64,000 nt of DNA from Firmicutes bacterium ADurb.Bin146. GTDB lineage: Bacteria; Bacillota; Clostridia; DUPQ01. The stretch lies in contig MWDI01000017.1 in the NCBI GenBank assembly GCA_002070475.1, forward strand, positions 147,530 through 211,529, written 5' to 3'. Shown piece by piece: positions 1 through 9,181 of this stretch (positions are counted from its first letter, which is position 1; the number at the start of each line of letters is the position of its first letter). The notes beneath the pieces are model-generated. The model did not search any database, had not been told where the DNA came from, and saw only the letters and a list, made by a program, of their open reading frames with translations. The position numbers and the translations under genes were made by a program.

Positions 1-2920
1 CATCAATACCAAGACTGGATATGGCTTTAGCTGTGCTGTTTGTAGCATATATTTTTATTTTCAATTCATTAAATTTTTTAGCTACTTTCAATATTTCCAG
101 CCTGTCTTTTTTATCTACGGATATAAGGACGCCTTTGGACTTATCAGAATCTACTTTAAATCCTGCAGAGGTAAGCCCTTTGAAAAGAGCTTCATTCAAT
201 GTCTTGCCGATACCTAGAACCTCTCCAGTTGATTTCATCTGAGGTCCTAATGTAGAGTTGGCATCTGTCAGTTTCTCAAATGAGAAGACAGGGACTTTTA
301 CTGTGAAATATGGAGGTTGTCTGTATAATCCGGTTCCATAACCTAAATCCCTTAGTTTCTGGCCCAACATTACTTTTGATGCAAGCTCCACCATCGGTAT
401 GCCTGTTACTTTAGATATATATGGAACAGTCCTTGATGCTCTGGGGTTAACCTCTATGACATATAAATCATCCTCATATATGAGATATTGTATGTTTACA
501 AGCCCTTTAGTACCAAGCGACAGAGCAAGTTTTTCCGAACAGTCAATTATTTTTTTAAGCAGCAGGTCGTTAAGCGAGTAATGAGGATACACGGCTATTG
601 AGTCGCCTGAATGTATTCCTGCTCTTTCAATATGTTCCATAACGCCTGGTATCAATATATCCTCGCCATCGGATATCACATCCACTTCCAGCTCGGTGCC
701 CATCATATATTTATCGACTAAAACAGGATTTTCTATTGTCTGTTTTAATATTATATTCATATACTGCTGTATTTCATCTTTGGTATAAGCTATTACCATG
801 TTCTGTCCGCCTATGACATATGAAGGTCTCAAAAGAACAGGATAACCTAATTCCTCTGCAGCATGTATAGCTTGCTTTGTGTTCATAACCGCCATACCTT
901 TAGGCCTTATTATGTTAAACCTGGCAAGAAGCTCATCGAAACGCTCCCTGTCTTCAGCCATATCAATACCTTCTGCAGATGTCCCGAGTATCCTAATACC
1001 GTTCTTATCCAAAAACTTAGTAAGTTTTATGGCTGTCTGACCTCCGAATGCTACAACGACGCCTATAGGATCTTCTACTTTTATTACATTCATTACATCT
1101 TCTTCTGTGAGAGGTTCAAAGTATAACCTGTCTGCAGTGTTGTAGTCTGTGGATACGGTTTCTGGATTATTGTTGATAATGATAACCTCATACCCCATAT
1201 CTTTTAAAGCCCATACGCAATGGACAGAGGAGTAGTCGAATTCAATTCCCTGGCCTATTCGGATAGGGCCGGAACCTAGTACTATTATCCTTTTTTTACC
1301 TGAACGTTTCATTGCTCTGGCTTCACAGTATTCATCATATGAAGAGTAGAAGTATGGGGTTTTTGCTTCAAATTCAGCTGCGCATGTATCAACCATTTTA
1401 TATGATGCTTCAATGTGAGGAAGGTTCTTTGCTTTTGTAATCCTTTTTATAGCTTTATCCGGATATCCAAGCTTTTTGGCTTCTAAATACATTTCATCTG
1501 AATAAGAAGTTTCCAATTTCCTTTCAAAATCAGCAAGATTTTTTATTTTGGCTAAAAACCATCTGTCTATTTTGGTTATATTAAAAATCTCATCTATGGA
1601 AATACCTTGTCTTAAAGCTTGGTATATGACGAAAAGGCGCATGTCATCTACATCTTTTAATTTATTGTGTATATCTATTTCCTTATCGAATTGTTTGTTA
1701 AGAGTATCTAAGGATATTTCCGCGCCTCTGACAGCTTTCATTAAAGCCATCTCAAAAGTGGGAGCGATAGCCATTACTTCGCCTGTTGCCTTCATCTGCG
1801 TGCCCAGCTTGTGGCTGGCATTTGCAAACTTATCAAAAGGCCATTTCGGGAATTTTACAACGACATAATCTATAGCCGGTTCGAAACAAGCGCTTGTTTT
1901 TCCGGTTATATCATTTTTAAGCTCATCCAAAGTATAACCAAGAGCCAGTAAAGCAGTGATCTTTGCTATCGGGTAGCCTGTCGCTTTACTTGCAAGAGCA
2001 GAGGAGCGCGAAACCCTTGGATTAACTTCAATAACCGCATACTCGAAACTGTCAGGATTTAGCGCGAACTGCACATTACATCCTCCGATTATTTTCAGTT
2101 CGGTTATTATGTATAAAGCTGCAGTACGCAACATCTGGTATTCTTTATCTGAAAGGGTGAGTGCAGGAGCTACAACGATAGAATCACCAGTATGTACTCC
2201 GACAGGATCAATATTCTCCATAGAGCATATGGCTATCACATTACCGTTTTTATCCCTCATTGTTTCGAATTCAATTTCTTTCCAGCCATATATGTATCGT
2301 TCTACCAGTATCTGATTGATAGGTGAGGCATCAAGTCCGGACTTGGCAGTAGTGATAAGTTCCTCTTCAGTATATGCCACGCCTCCACCGGTGCCTCCTA
2401 ATGTGAAAGCTGGACGAATTATCACAGGATAACCTATACTGTCAGCTATAAGCTTGGCTTTTCTTACATCAGTAGCTATATCTGAAGGTATGCAAGGCTG
2501 GTTTATAGCCATCATCGTATCTCTGAAGAGCTGGCGGTCTTCCGCTTTATCAATAGCATCGACATTAGTGCCGAGCAGTCGAACTCCTTCTTTCTGCAAA
2601 AAGCCGCTTTTTGCCAGCTGGTGAGCGATTGTAAGGCCTGTCTGGCCTCCAAGGCCTGCTATCATGCTATCAGGTTTTTCCTTTTTTATTATCCTTTTAA
2701 CTGTTTCTTGAGTAAGAGGTTCAAGATATATCTCATCTGCAAGAGCTTTATCCGTCATTATTGTCGCAGGATTGGAGTTGACCAGCACGACATTTATCCC
2801 CTCGCTTTTTAGCACTTTGCAGCCTTGAGCTCCCGCGTAATCGAATTCTGCGGCCTGACCGATTATTATAGGTCCTGAGCCTATTATGAGTGTTTTTTTG
2901 ATGGAGTTATCTCTTGGCAT
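1..2920 (-). CDS. carB: Carbamoyl-phosphate synthase large chain, partial
   Basis: Large subunit of carbamoyl-phosphate synthase, which makes carbamoyl phosphate from bicarbonate, ATP and the ammonia delivered by CarA, for arginine and pyrimidine synthesis. Translation from the ATG at 2918-2920 begins MPRDNSIKKTLIIGSGPIII. Two homologous ATP-grasp halves are visible. Each opens with a GSGPIxIGQxxEFDY motif, and each has an EVNPR motif (VIEVNPRVSRSSALASK, then VIEVNPRASRTVPY). About 973 codons are in the window. The frame stays open to base 1, so only the end of the C-terminal allosteric (MGS-like) domain is missing. The start lies inside the 3' end of carA with a 14-base overlap, implying translational coupling. 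It is the last visible gene of the arginine operon. Confidence 0.97.
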   Translation of the reverse strand, partial: MPRDNSIKKTLIIGSGPIIIGQAAEFDYAGAQGCKVLKSEGINVVLVNSNPATIMTDKALADEIYLEPLTQETVKRIIKKEKPDSMIAGLGGQTGLTIAHQLAKSGFLQKEGVRLLGTNVDAIDKAEDRQLFRDTMMAINQPCIPSDIATDVRKAKLIADSIGYPVIIRPAFTLGGTGGGVAYTEEELITTAKSGLDASPINQILVERYIYGWKEIEFETMRDKNGNVIAICSMENIDPVGVHTGDSIVVAPALTLSDKEYQMLRTAALYIITELKIIGGCNVQFALNPDSFEYAVIEVNPRVSRSSALASKATGYPIAKITALLALGYTLDELKNDITGKTSACFEPAIDYVVVKFPKWPFDKFANASHKLGTQMKATGEVMAIAPTFEMALMKAVRGAEISLDTLNKQFDKEIDIHNKLKDVDDMRLFVIYQALRQGISIDEIFNITKIDRWFLAKIKNLADFERKLETSYSDEMYLEAKKLGYPDKAIKRITKAKNLPHIEASYKMVDTCAAEFEAKTPYFYSSYDEYCEARAMKRSGKKRIIVLGSGPIRIGQGIEFDYSSVHCVWALKDMGYEVIIINNNPETVSTDYNTADRLYFEPLTEEDVMNVIKVEDPIGVVVAFGGQTAIKLTKFLDKNGIRILGTSAEGIDMAEDRERFDELLARFNIIRPKGMAVMNTKQAIHAAEELGYPVLLRPSYVIGGQNMVIAYTKDEIQQYMNIILKQTIENPVLVDKYMMGTELEVDVISDGEDILIPGVMEHIERAGIHSGDSIAVYPHYSLNDLLLKKIIDCSEKLALSLGTKGLVNIQYLIYEDDLYVIEVNPRASRTVPYISKVTGIPMVELASKVMLGQKLRDLGYGTGLYRQPPYFTVKVPVFSFEKLTDANSTLGPQMKSTGEVLGIGKTLNEALFKGLTSAGFKVDSDKSKGVLISVDKKDRLEILKVAKKFNELKIKIYATNSTAKAISSLGID

Positions 2921-3983
2921 TTCTGTGATCCTCCATCATGTTTATAAATTTATCAAACAAAAAGCTTGCATCTTTAGGGCCGCTGCAGGCTTCAGGATGG
3001 AACTGTGAGGAAAAAGCCATATGGTCCGGATACTCCATACCTTCGCAAGTAAAATCATTTGCATTTATAAAACTCATATCCTTTTTATCTGCTACAACTG
3101 TGTATCCATGATTTTGGGTAGTTATATATACGCTGTTTGTATTTGTGTCTATCACTGGCTGATTTGCTCCTCTATGCCCGTATTTTAACTTTTCGGTATC
3201 ATATCCCATTGCCAATGCTAACAGCTGATGGCCTAAACATATACCGAACACAGGTATTTTCCCAATAATATCTTTTATAGTTTTAATGGCTCTTAAATTA
3301 TCTTTAGGATTTCCAGGACCATTGGAAAGCATGACTCCGTCCGCTTTATAATCCAGTATCTCTTCCACCATCGCATCATGCGGTAAAGATACTACATTGC
3401 AGTATCTCTTATTCAATTCTTTTATTATGGTCTTTTTTGAACCATAGTCTATAAGCAGTACATTGTACTTTGGCATAGGGATATATGATTCTTCTATTAT
3501 TTTTGAAGATACGCTTTCTACTGAGTTGCTGATTTTGTAGTTTTTTATTTTTTCCAGTATTTCCTTGGTAGGCAAGGTATTGGATATTCTGGCATTCATT
3601 ACTCCATGTTCACGTATGATGGAGGTGATGCGTCTTGTGTCTACATCATAAATTCCCGGTACTTTCTGATTTTTTAAGTATGTATCCAGGTCATACTGGC
3701 ATCGGAAATTAGAAGGGAAGTCACACTTTTCTCTTACTATATATCCTTTCATATGACACTTTGGACTTTCAAAATCCTCTTCAATTATACCGTAGTTACC
3801 TATTAACGGGAATGTCTGCATACATATCTGTCCGTAATATGAAGGGTCAGTAAGTGTTTCTATATATCCTCCCATACCTGTATTGAACACAAGCTCTCCC
3901 GTAGATTCGATATCCGAACCAAAACGCTTACCCTCGAATATCTGTCCGTCTTCAAGAATCAAATATGCTTTACTGTCTTTCAT
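2907..3983 (-). CDS. carA: Carbamoyl-phosphate synthase small chain
   Basis: Glutaminase subunit of carbamoyl-phosphate synthase: it hydrolyses glutamine and channels ammonia to CarB. It has 358 residues, normal for the family. The N-terminal CPSase_sm domain is followed by a class I glutamine amidotransferase domain. The nucleophile cysteine sits in FGICLGHQ and the catalytic histidine in SSQFHPEA. The ATG overlaps the argF stop (ATGA, 3980-3983) and the 3' end overlaps carB, so argF-carA-carB are tightly coupled. Its place in the arginine operon suggests this copy is arginine-regulated. Whether a separate pyrimidine-controlled copy exists cannot be seen here. Confidence 0.97.
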   Translation of the reverse strand: MKDSKAYLILEDGQIFEGKRFGSDIESTGELVFNTGMGGYIETLTDPSYYGQICMQTFPLIGNYGIIEEDFESPKCHMKGYIVREKCDFPSNFRCQYDLDTYLKNQKVPGIYDVDTRRITSIIREHGVMNARISNTLPTKEILEKIKNYKISNSVESVSSKIIEESYIPMPKYNVLLIDYGSKKTIIKELNKRYCNVVSLPHDAMVEEILDYKADGVMLSNGPGNPKDNLRAIKTIKDIIGKIPVFGICLGHQLLALAMGYDTEKLKYGHRGANQPVIDTNTNSVYITTQNHGYTVVADKKDMSFINANDFTCEGMEYPDHMAFSSQFHPEACSGPKDASFLFDKFINMMEDHRNAKR

Positions 3984-4894
3984 GCATCGTCATCCTTCAT
4001 TAAAAGCACCATTACGGCCTTTTGGACATGCAATCGGTTTTCTGCCTGTTCGAAAATTTCTTTTGCATGTTCTTCAAATACTTTATCTGTAATCTCCTCA
4101 TTTCTGTGAGCAGGAAGGCAGTGCAGAACCATCACATCGGGTTTTGCTACAGCTACAACATCATCATTAATCTGGAAGCTTTTAAAAACTGATTTTCTTA
4201 TCTGTGCTTCGCTTTCCTGACCCATTGATGCCCAGACATCTGTATACAACACATCTGCATCTTTTGCAGCCTTTAATATATCAGTGGTACATATAAAATT
4301 TGAATTGTCTGCTGCCCATTTCATTATATCAGCATCTGGTTCATATCCTTTTGGGCAGGCAATGCTTATATTCATTTTTGTTTTGACAGCTCCTGCTATT
4401 AGGGAGTTAGCCATATTATTGCCATCCCCTATATAGCATATTTTTAATCCCTCAAGAGAGCCTTTGAATTCCCTTATTGTCATAAGGTCTGCCAGTACCT
4501 GGCAGGGATGCTCGAAATCCGTAAGCCCGTTTATGACTGGTATGGAACCGTATCTTGCAAGCGCTTCCACTTCTTCTTGTTCATATGTCCTTATCATTAT
4601 GCCGTCAAGGTATCTTGACAAGACTCTTGCTGTGTCCTGTATAGGTTCACCTCTTCCAATCTGTAAATCATTCGCGCTTAAAAAAAGAGCATGTCCTCCC
4701 AACTCATACATGCCCGCTTCAAATGACACCCTTGTTCTTGTAGATGATTTTTGAAATATCATCCCAAGTTTTTTACCTTCAAGGTATTTCTTACTCAGGT
4801 TATTCTTTTTTTCATACTTCAGCTGGTCAGCCAGATTTAATATATCGGTTATATCATCGTCATTTAGATCGATAAGTTTTAACAGATGTCTCAT
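3980..4894 (-). CDS. argF: Ornithine carbamoyltransferase
   Basis: Transfers the carbamoyl group from carbamoyl phosphate to ornithine, giving citrulline. Motifs seen are SSTRTR (carbamoyl-phosphate binding), HPCQ in FEHPCQVLADL, and HCLPAHR near the C-terminus (ornithine site), all diagnostic of the anabolic enzyme. Two ATGs follow the AAAGGAGG ribosome site: one at 4901-4903, only one base after it, and one at 4892-4894, with a workable spacing. I chose the second, which starts MRHLLKLIDL (304 residues). The first would add MRA and overlap argD by 13 bases. It is flanked by argD upstream and carA downstream, so it is placed next to its own substrate supplier. Confidence 0.95.
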   Translation of the reverse strand: MRHLLKLIDLNDDDITDILNLADQLKYEKKNNLSKKYLEGKKLGMIFQKSSTRTRVSFEAGMYELGGHALFLSANDLQIGRGEPIQDTARVLSRYLDGIMIRTYEQEEVEALARYGSIPVINGLTDFEHPCQVLADLMTIREFKGSLEGLKICYIGDGNNMANSLIAGAVKTKMNISIACPKGYEPDADIMKWAADNSNFICTTDILKAAKDADVLYTDVWASMGQESEAQIRKSVFKSFQINDDVVAVAKPDVMVLHCLPAHRNEEITDKVFEEHAKEIFEQAENRLHVQKAVMVLLMKDDDA

Positions 4895-6054
4895 TGCTCG
4901 CATGCCTCCTTTAATATCCTTATGGCTTTTTCCATAATCTTTTTGTTTATATCCAACGGTGGCAGCATACGGATCTTATCCTTTGCCGTAAGGTATAATA
5001 CCCCATTTGCCATACACTTTGCAACTATTTCTTTTGCGTTCTTTGTTGTTTTTACTGCAAGCATCAGTCCCATCCCGTCTACCGATTCAACTCCTTTTGC
5101 GCCATCAAGCATTTCTCTTATTACTTTTTCCTTTTCTATTATATCATTTAATAGCTTATTATTTATCCTGCTTACAATATTAAACGCTCCTGCACAGCAG
5201 ACAGGATTTCCTCCGAATGTGGAACCATGTGACCCGTAATCCAAAACATTTTGTGTTTTATCGTTAAAAAGAGCACAGCCGATAGGAAGTCCTCCGCCAA
5301 GTCCTTTTGCAGATGTGACTATATCGGGATTTATACCATAACGCATATATGAATAAAAAGCTCCTGTTCTTCCTATTCCAGTCTGGATTTCATCTATAAT
5401 TAGAAGAACATCATTTTCTTTACATAACTTTTCTGTTTTTAAAACAAAATCCATATCCAAAGGTATTATACCGCCTTCTCCTTGTATAAGTTCCAGCATG
5501 ATTGCGCATACTTTATGTGAAGTGATTTGTTTTTCCATTTCTTCTATGTTGTCAGCTTTTACATACACGAAACCTTCTGTGAAAGGACCGAAATCCTTAT
5601 GGAAAATATCCTGTCCTGTAGCAGAAAGAGTGGTTATGGTCCTGCCATGAAAGCTGTTCTTTAGCGTTACTATTGTATGTCTGTCTTTATTGTACTTGTC
5701 AAAACTGTATTTTCTTGCTGCTTTAATTGCGCATTCATTTGCTTCTGCGCCTGAGTTGGCAAAGAAAACTTTCTTCATGCCGGATTTTTTGCACAAAAGC
5801 TTGGCAAGGTTTACCTGGGGATATGTATAGTAAAGATTTGATGTATGTTGAAGCAGGTTCAACTGAGTGGTAACGGCTTGTTTCCATTTCTCATCATTGA
5901 CTCCGAATGAATTGACAGCGATTCCGCTTCCCATGTCTATATACTCCTTGCCATCTGAACTGTATAAGAGCTCCTTTTTCCCTTTTACAAGGTCTAAATC
6001 GAATCTTCTGTATGTATTTGCTATATATTTTTTATCTTGCTTCTTTATGTTCAT
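4891..6054 (-). CDS. argD: Acetylornithine aminotransferase
   Basis: PLP-dependent class III aminotransferase that converts N-acetylglutamate semialdehyde to N-acetylornithine, with glutamate as amino donor. It has 387 residues. The fold landmarks are NSGAEANECAIKAAR, the aspartate motif in IDEIQTGIGRTG, and the PLP lysine in TSAKGLGGGLPIG. The start at 6054 follows AAAGGGATTTTAA. Upstream is a 95-base AT-rich gap with short tandem repeats (6115-6147), the longest gap inside the operon. In many bacteria this enzyme also acts in lysine synthesis; the sequence does not settle that. Confidence 0.95.
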   Translation of the reverse strand: MNIKKQDKKYIANTYRRFDLDLVKGKKELLYSSDGKEYIDMGSGIAVNSFGVNDEKWKQAVTTQLNLLQHTSNLYYTYPQVNLAKLLCKKSGMKKVFFANSGAEANECAIKAARKYSFDKYNKDRHTIVTLKNSFHGRTITTLSATGQDIFHKDFGPFTEGFVYVKADNIEEMEKQITSHKVCAIMLELIQGEGGIIPLDMDFVLKTEKLCKENDVLLIIDEIQTGIGRTGAFYSYMRYGINPDIVTSAKGLGGGLPIGCALFNDKTQNVLDYGSHGSTFGGNPVCCAGAFNIVSRINNKLLNDIIEKEKVIREMLDGAKGVESVDGMGLMLAVKTTKNAKEIVAKCMANGVLYLTAKDKIRMLPPLDINKKIMEKAIRILKEACEQ

Positions 6055-6114
6055 TTAAAATCCCTTTATGTTCAAAATTTAATTTTTATTAGTAAATTTA
6101 TAGTAGTAAATTTT

Positions 6115-6147
6115 AATTAGTTAATTTAATTAGTTAATTTTAATTAG
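6115..6147. repeat. Short AT-rich tandem repeat between argD and argB
   Basis: Two imperfect copies of a 13-14 base unit, AATTAGTTAATTT, lie head to tail at 6115-6127 and 6128-6141, followed by a partial third copy (6142-6147). Related TAGTAAATTT units lie just before, at about 6090-6114. The block fills most of the only large gap within the arginine operon. No function is evident; slippage of AT-rich spacer DNA is the simplest reading. Confidence 0.6.
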
Positions 6148-6149
6148 AG

Positions 6150-7001
6150 TTATATAAACATTGTCCCTATGCCTTCATCTGTAAGTGTTTCTATCAGTAT
6201 GGAGTGGGGGATACGGCCATCAATTATAAATACTCTCTTCACGCCTCTTCTTACAGCTTCTATACAGCACTCAGCCTTTGGTATCATCCCGCCTTCTATC
6301 TTGCCTTCACGGATAAGGCTGCTAGCTTCTGAAACTGAAATTTTTGTTATTAACGAATCTGGATTATTCTTGTCTGAAAGCAGGCCTGGAGTATCAGTCA
6401 ATGAGATAAGACACTCTGCATTTAGAGCCGATGCGATTGCTGAAGACGCCGTATCTGCATTAATGTTATAAGTATTCATATCGTCATCGCATCCGACTGT
6501 AGAAATGACAGGGATATATCCTTTTTCCAGAAGGTCAAAAATTATCGTTTTGTTGATTGAAGTAATCTCACCGACAAATCCCAGTTCTTCATTTATTTTC
6601 CTTGCTTTTATCAGTCCTCCATCATGTCCGCATATGCCTATAGCTTTCCCTCCATATGACTGGAGCATAAAAACTAGGTTCTTGTTAATCTTTCCGCATA
6701 ATACCATCTGTACAATTTGTGCGGTTTCTGCATCAGTTACCCTTAATCCGTTTACAAATTCACTTTTCTTTCCTACCTTGTTAAGCATTTCGGTAATTTC
6801 AGGGCCGCCTCCATGCACCAAGACCACTTTCATGCCTATGGAAGACATAAGTACTATGTCCTTCATAACATTCTTTTTCAGCTCTTCCTGCGTCATTGCT
6901 GCACCGCCGTATTTTACTACCACGATTTTGTTATTGTACTTTTGAATATATGGCAGGGCATGTACTAGTACCTGAGCTCTTTGCGCGTTTGTAAGCGTCA
7001 T
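6150..7001 (-). CDS. argB: Acetylglutamate kinase
   Basis: Phosphorylates N-acetylglutamate, the second step of arginine synthesis and often the arginine feedback point. Amino acid kinase fold: VVKYGGAAM near the N-terminus, LVHGGGPEI for phosphate binding, and NINADTASSAIA near the acetylglutamate and ATP sites. The ATG at 6999-7001 is chosen because AGGAGG sits just before it, giving 283 residues starting MTLTNAQRAQ. The frame opens 11 codons further up, but that stretch overlaps the end of argJ and has no ribosome site. It lies 13 bases downstream of argJ. Confidence 0.96.
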   Translation of the reverse strand: MTLTNAQRAQVLVHALPYIQKYNNKIVVVKYGGAAMTQEELKKNVMKDIVLMSSIGMKVVLVHGGGPEITEMLNKVGKKSEFVNGLRVTDAETAQIVQMVLCGKINKNLVFMLQSYGGKAIGICGHDGGLIKARKINEELGFVGEITSINKTIIFDLLEKGYIPVISTVGCDDDMNTYNINADTASSAIASALNAECLISLTDTPGLLSDKNNPDSLITKISVSEASSLIREGKIEGGMIPKAECCIEAVRRGVKRVFIIDGRIPHSILIETLTDEGIGTMFI

Positions 7002-7014
7002 ATCATCCTCCTTT

Positions 7015-8229
7015 TTATGTGCGATAATCGCCATTTATCTTTACATAATCATATGTAAGGTCGCATCCGTATGCCGTAGCGTTATATTCGCCTAAATTTA
7101 AGTCTATCATTATAGTTATCTCTTCTTGGCTTAATATCTTCTTGGCAAGCTCTTCAGAGAAATCCACTCCATATCCTTTTTCGCATACCATAAGCGCATC
7201 CGTATCGCTGCAAAAAGATACATTTATCTTGGATATATCCACATCTGCTCCAGAATAACCTATAGCGCAGAGTATGCGCCCCCAGTTCGCATCTGCTCCG
7301 AACATTGCAGCTTTTACAAGGTTAGAGCATATTACGGATTTTGCTACTGTCTGGCATACCGCTTTACTCGGCCCATTGACAGCTTTACATTCTAATAGTT
7401 TTGTTGCTCCTTCTCCATCTTTTGCTATCATCCTGCTTAAAGTGGAGGTGACAGCATTTAGCGCTTCTGTAAATATAGCGTATGCTATATTTTCTTCTGT
7501 TATTTCAATATTTCCCGATTGTCCGTTTGCAAGTATGGATACCATATCATTAGTGGAAGTGTCGCCGTCTATGCTTATCATATTGAATGTATCTTCAATA
7601 TCCTCAGATAATGCTTTTTGAAGCATTTCCTTCGAAATATGCACATCAGTAGTTAAAAAAGCCAACATTGTAGCCATGTTTGGATGTATCATTCCGGAAC
7701 CTTTTGCTATTCCGCCAATTCTGCATTCCACTCCGTTAACTTCAAAACTTACCGCTACTTCCTTTATCCTTGTATCTGTAGTCATAATAGCTTGAGTGGC
7801 ATAAATATTGTTTTCCTTACTTAAACCGTCACAAAGTTCTTTCATATGTTTTTTAATAGGTTCAAGTGAAAGTTTTTGCCCTATTACCCCGGTAGAAGCC
7901 ACTATGATATCAGTTGGATCTATATTAAGGTAATCTGCAGCCAGTTCGCACATACCCATTGCTATATCTACACCGTTATCATTGCAGGTATTTGCATTTC
8001 CGCTGTTACAGATAATTGCCTGAGCATAACCGTTAGAAACATTTTTCTGTGTGACTATTATTGGGGCGCCTTTTACCAGGTTTTTAGTGTATACGCATGC
8101 AGCTGTGCATATAGAATCAGAAAGTATAAGAGCGAGATCTCTTTTATTCTTATTCTTCCTAATCCCGCAGTGTATACCGTTTGCATTAAACCCTATAGGT
8201 GCTGTTATCGAATTTGATATATATTCCAT
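7015..8229 (-). CDS. argJ: Bifunctional ornithine acetyltransferase / N-acetylglutamate synthase
   Basis: Transfers acetyl from N-acetylornithine to glutamate, recycling the acetyl group so that no ArgE deacetylase is needed. Bifunctional forms also acetylate glutamate with acetyl-CoA. It has 404 residues. The self-cleavage site, with the nucleophile threonine, is visible in KGSGMIHPNMATMLAF. The ATG at 8229 follows AAGGAGAG. No argA or argE lies in the operon, which fits a cyclic pathway run by ArgJ. Whether this copy has the synthase activity cannot be read from the sequence. Confidence 0.95.
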   Translation of the reverse strand: MEYISNSITAPIGFNANGIHCGIRKNKNKRDLALILSDSICTAACVYTKNLVKGAPIIVTQKNVSNGYAQAIICNSGNANTCNDNGVDIAMGMCELAADYLNIDPTDIIVASTGVIGQKLSLEPIKKHMKELCDGLSKENNIYATQAIMTTDTRIKEVAVSFEVNGVECRIGGIAKGSGMIHPNMATMLAFLTTDVHISKEMLQKALSEDIEDTFNMISIDGDTSTNDMVSILANGQSGNIEITEENIAYAIFTEALNAVTSTLSRMIAKDGEGATKLLECKAVNGPSKAVCQTVAKSVICSNLVKAAMFGADANWGRILCAIGYSGADVDISKINVSFCSDTDALMVCEKGYGVDFSEELAKKILSQEEITIMIDLNLGEYNATAYGCDLTYDYVKINGDYRT

Positions 8230-8251
8230 TAAACTCTCCTTGTTCTTAAAA

Positions 8252-9181
8252 TTAAATATTCAATCCTTTAGTTTCTTTATTTCCTGTAATTACATTGAAT
8301 ATCTGTATTGCTGCTCCTGATGCTCCTTTTCCTAAATTGTCATATAGGGCAATCAGCGATATTCTTTCATCATTTCCTGTTACAGTAATTTTAATTGAGT
8401 CTTTATCCTTAAAAGCATCTGATGGTATGAAACCGTTATAGCTTTGTGCTGATATATCAGATACATCAAACAAAGGGCGGTTAGCATATTTTTTTGTATA
8501 TGCTTTTTGCACCTCATCTAACTTCACTTCTTTTGCTGATATATTTACAGTTACGCACATCATGCTGTATATATCCAATACTACTGGATTGAAAAGAGGG
8601 TATTCAGATATGTTTGAATATAGCTTCATTTCATTAAGGTGTTTATGTTTTTGGGTAAGGGCATAAATCCTAGGGGAGGATAAAGAAGCATCCCTGTTTT
8701 TATCCTGATACTGGTTTATCATGGATTTTCCTCCGCCTGAATATCCTGTTAGCGAAAAACAGGAGAACGGATAATCTTTGCAGACTATGCCGTTTTCAAT
8801 AAGGGGCTCAACTAATGATATGAAGCCTGTCGCATGACAGCCAGGAATGCATATTCTTTTGCTGTTTTTAACCTTACTATATACATCATCACCAAGTTCT
8901 AAAAGACCGTATGTCCAGTCTGGATCTGTCCTGTGGGCTGTTGATGCGTCTATTATGATTGTATCAGGATTATCTACGAGTGATACTGATTCCATTGCGG
9001 CTTCATCAGGCAGGCACAAGAATGCTATATCCGCGCTGTTAAGAGCTTTCTTTCTCTGAGTTTTATCTTTCCTGTCGGAATCACAAAGGGATATTAATGT
9101 GATATCATCTCTTTTTTCCAGCCTCTTGTGTATTCTTAATCCTGTTGTACCGGCTGAACCGTCTATAAATACCTTAACCAT
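8252..9181 (-). CDS. argC: N-acetyl-gamma-glutamyl-phosphate reductase, short (type 2) form
   Basis: NADPH-dependent reductase that makes N-acetylglutamate semialdehyde. At 309 residues it matches the shorter type 2 ArgC family rather than the usual 340-350 residue form. The N-terminus reads MVKVFIDGSAGTTGLRIHKR, and the catalytic cysteine is in CIPGCHATGF. The ATG overlaps the 3' end of argH by 8 bases, so translation is probably coupled. The assignment to the type 2 family rests on the N-terminal motif and the length. Confidence 0.94.
   Translation of the reverse strand: MVKVFIDGSAGTTGLRIHKRLEKRDDITLISLCDSDRKDKTQRKKALNSADIAFLCLPDEAAMESVSLVDNPDTIIIDASTAHRTDPDWTYGLLELGDDVYSKVKNSKRICIPGCHATGFISLVEPLIENGIVCKDYPFSCFSLTGYSGGGKSMINQYQDKNRDASLSSPRIYALTQKHKHLNEMKLYSNISEYPLFNPVVLDIYSMMCVTVNISAKEVKLDEVQKAYTKKYANRPLFDVSDISAQSYNGFIPSDAFKDKDSIKITVTGNDERISLIALYDNLGKGASGAAIQIFNVITGNKETKGLNI

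Noticed and set aside
21..2812. Several plus-strand open frames
   Set aside because: They lie opposite carB, whose minus-strand frame runs unbroken with clear motifs, and they show no motifs themselves.
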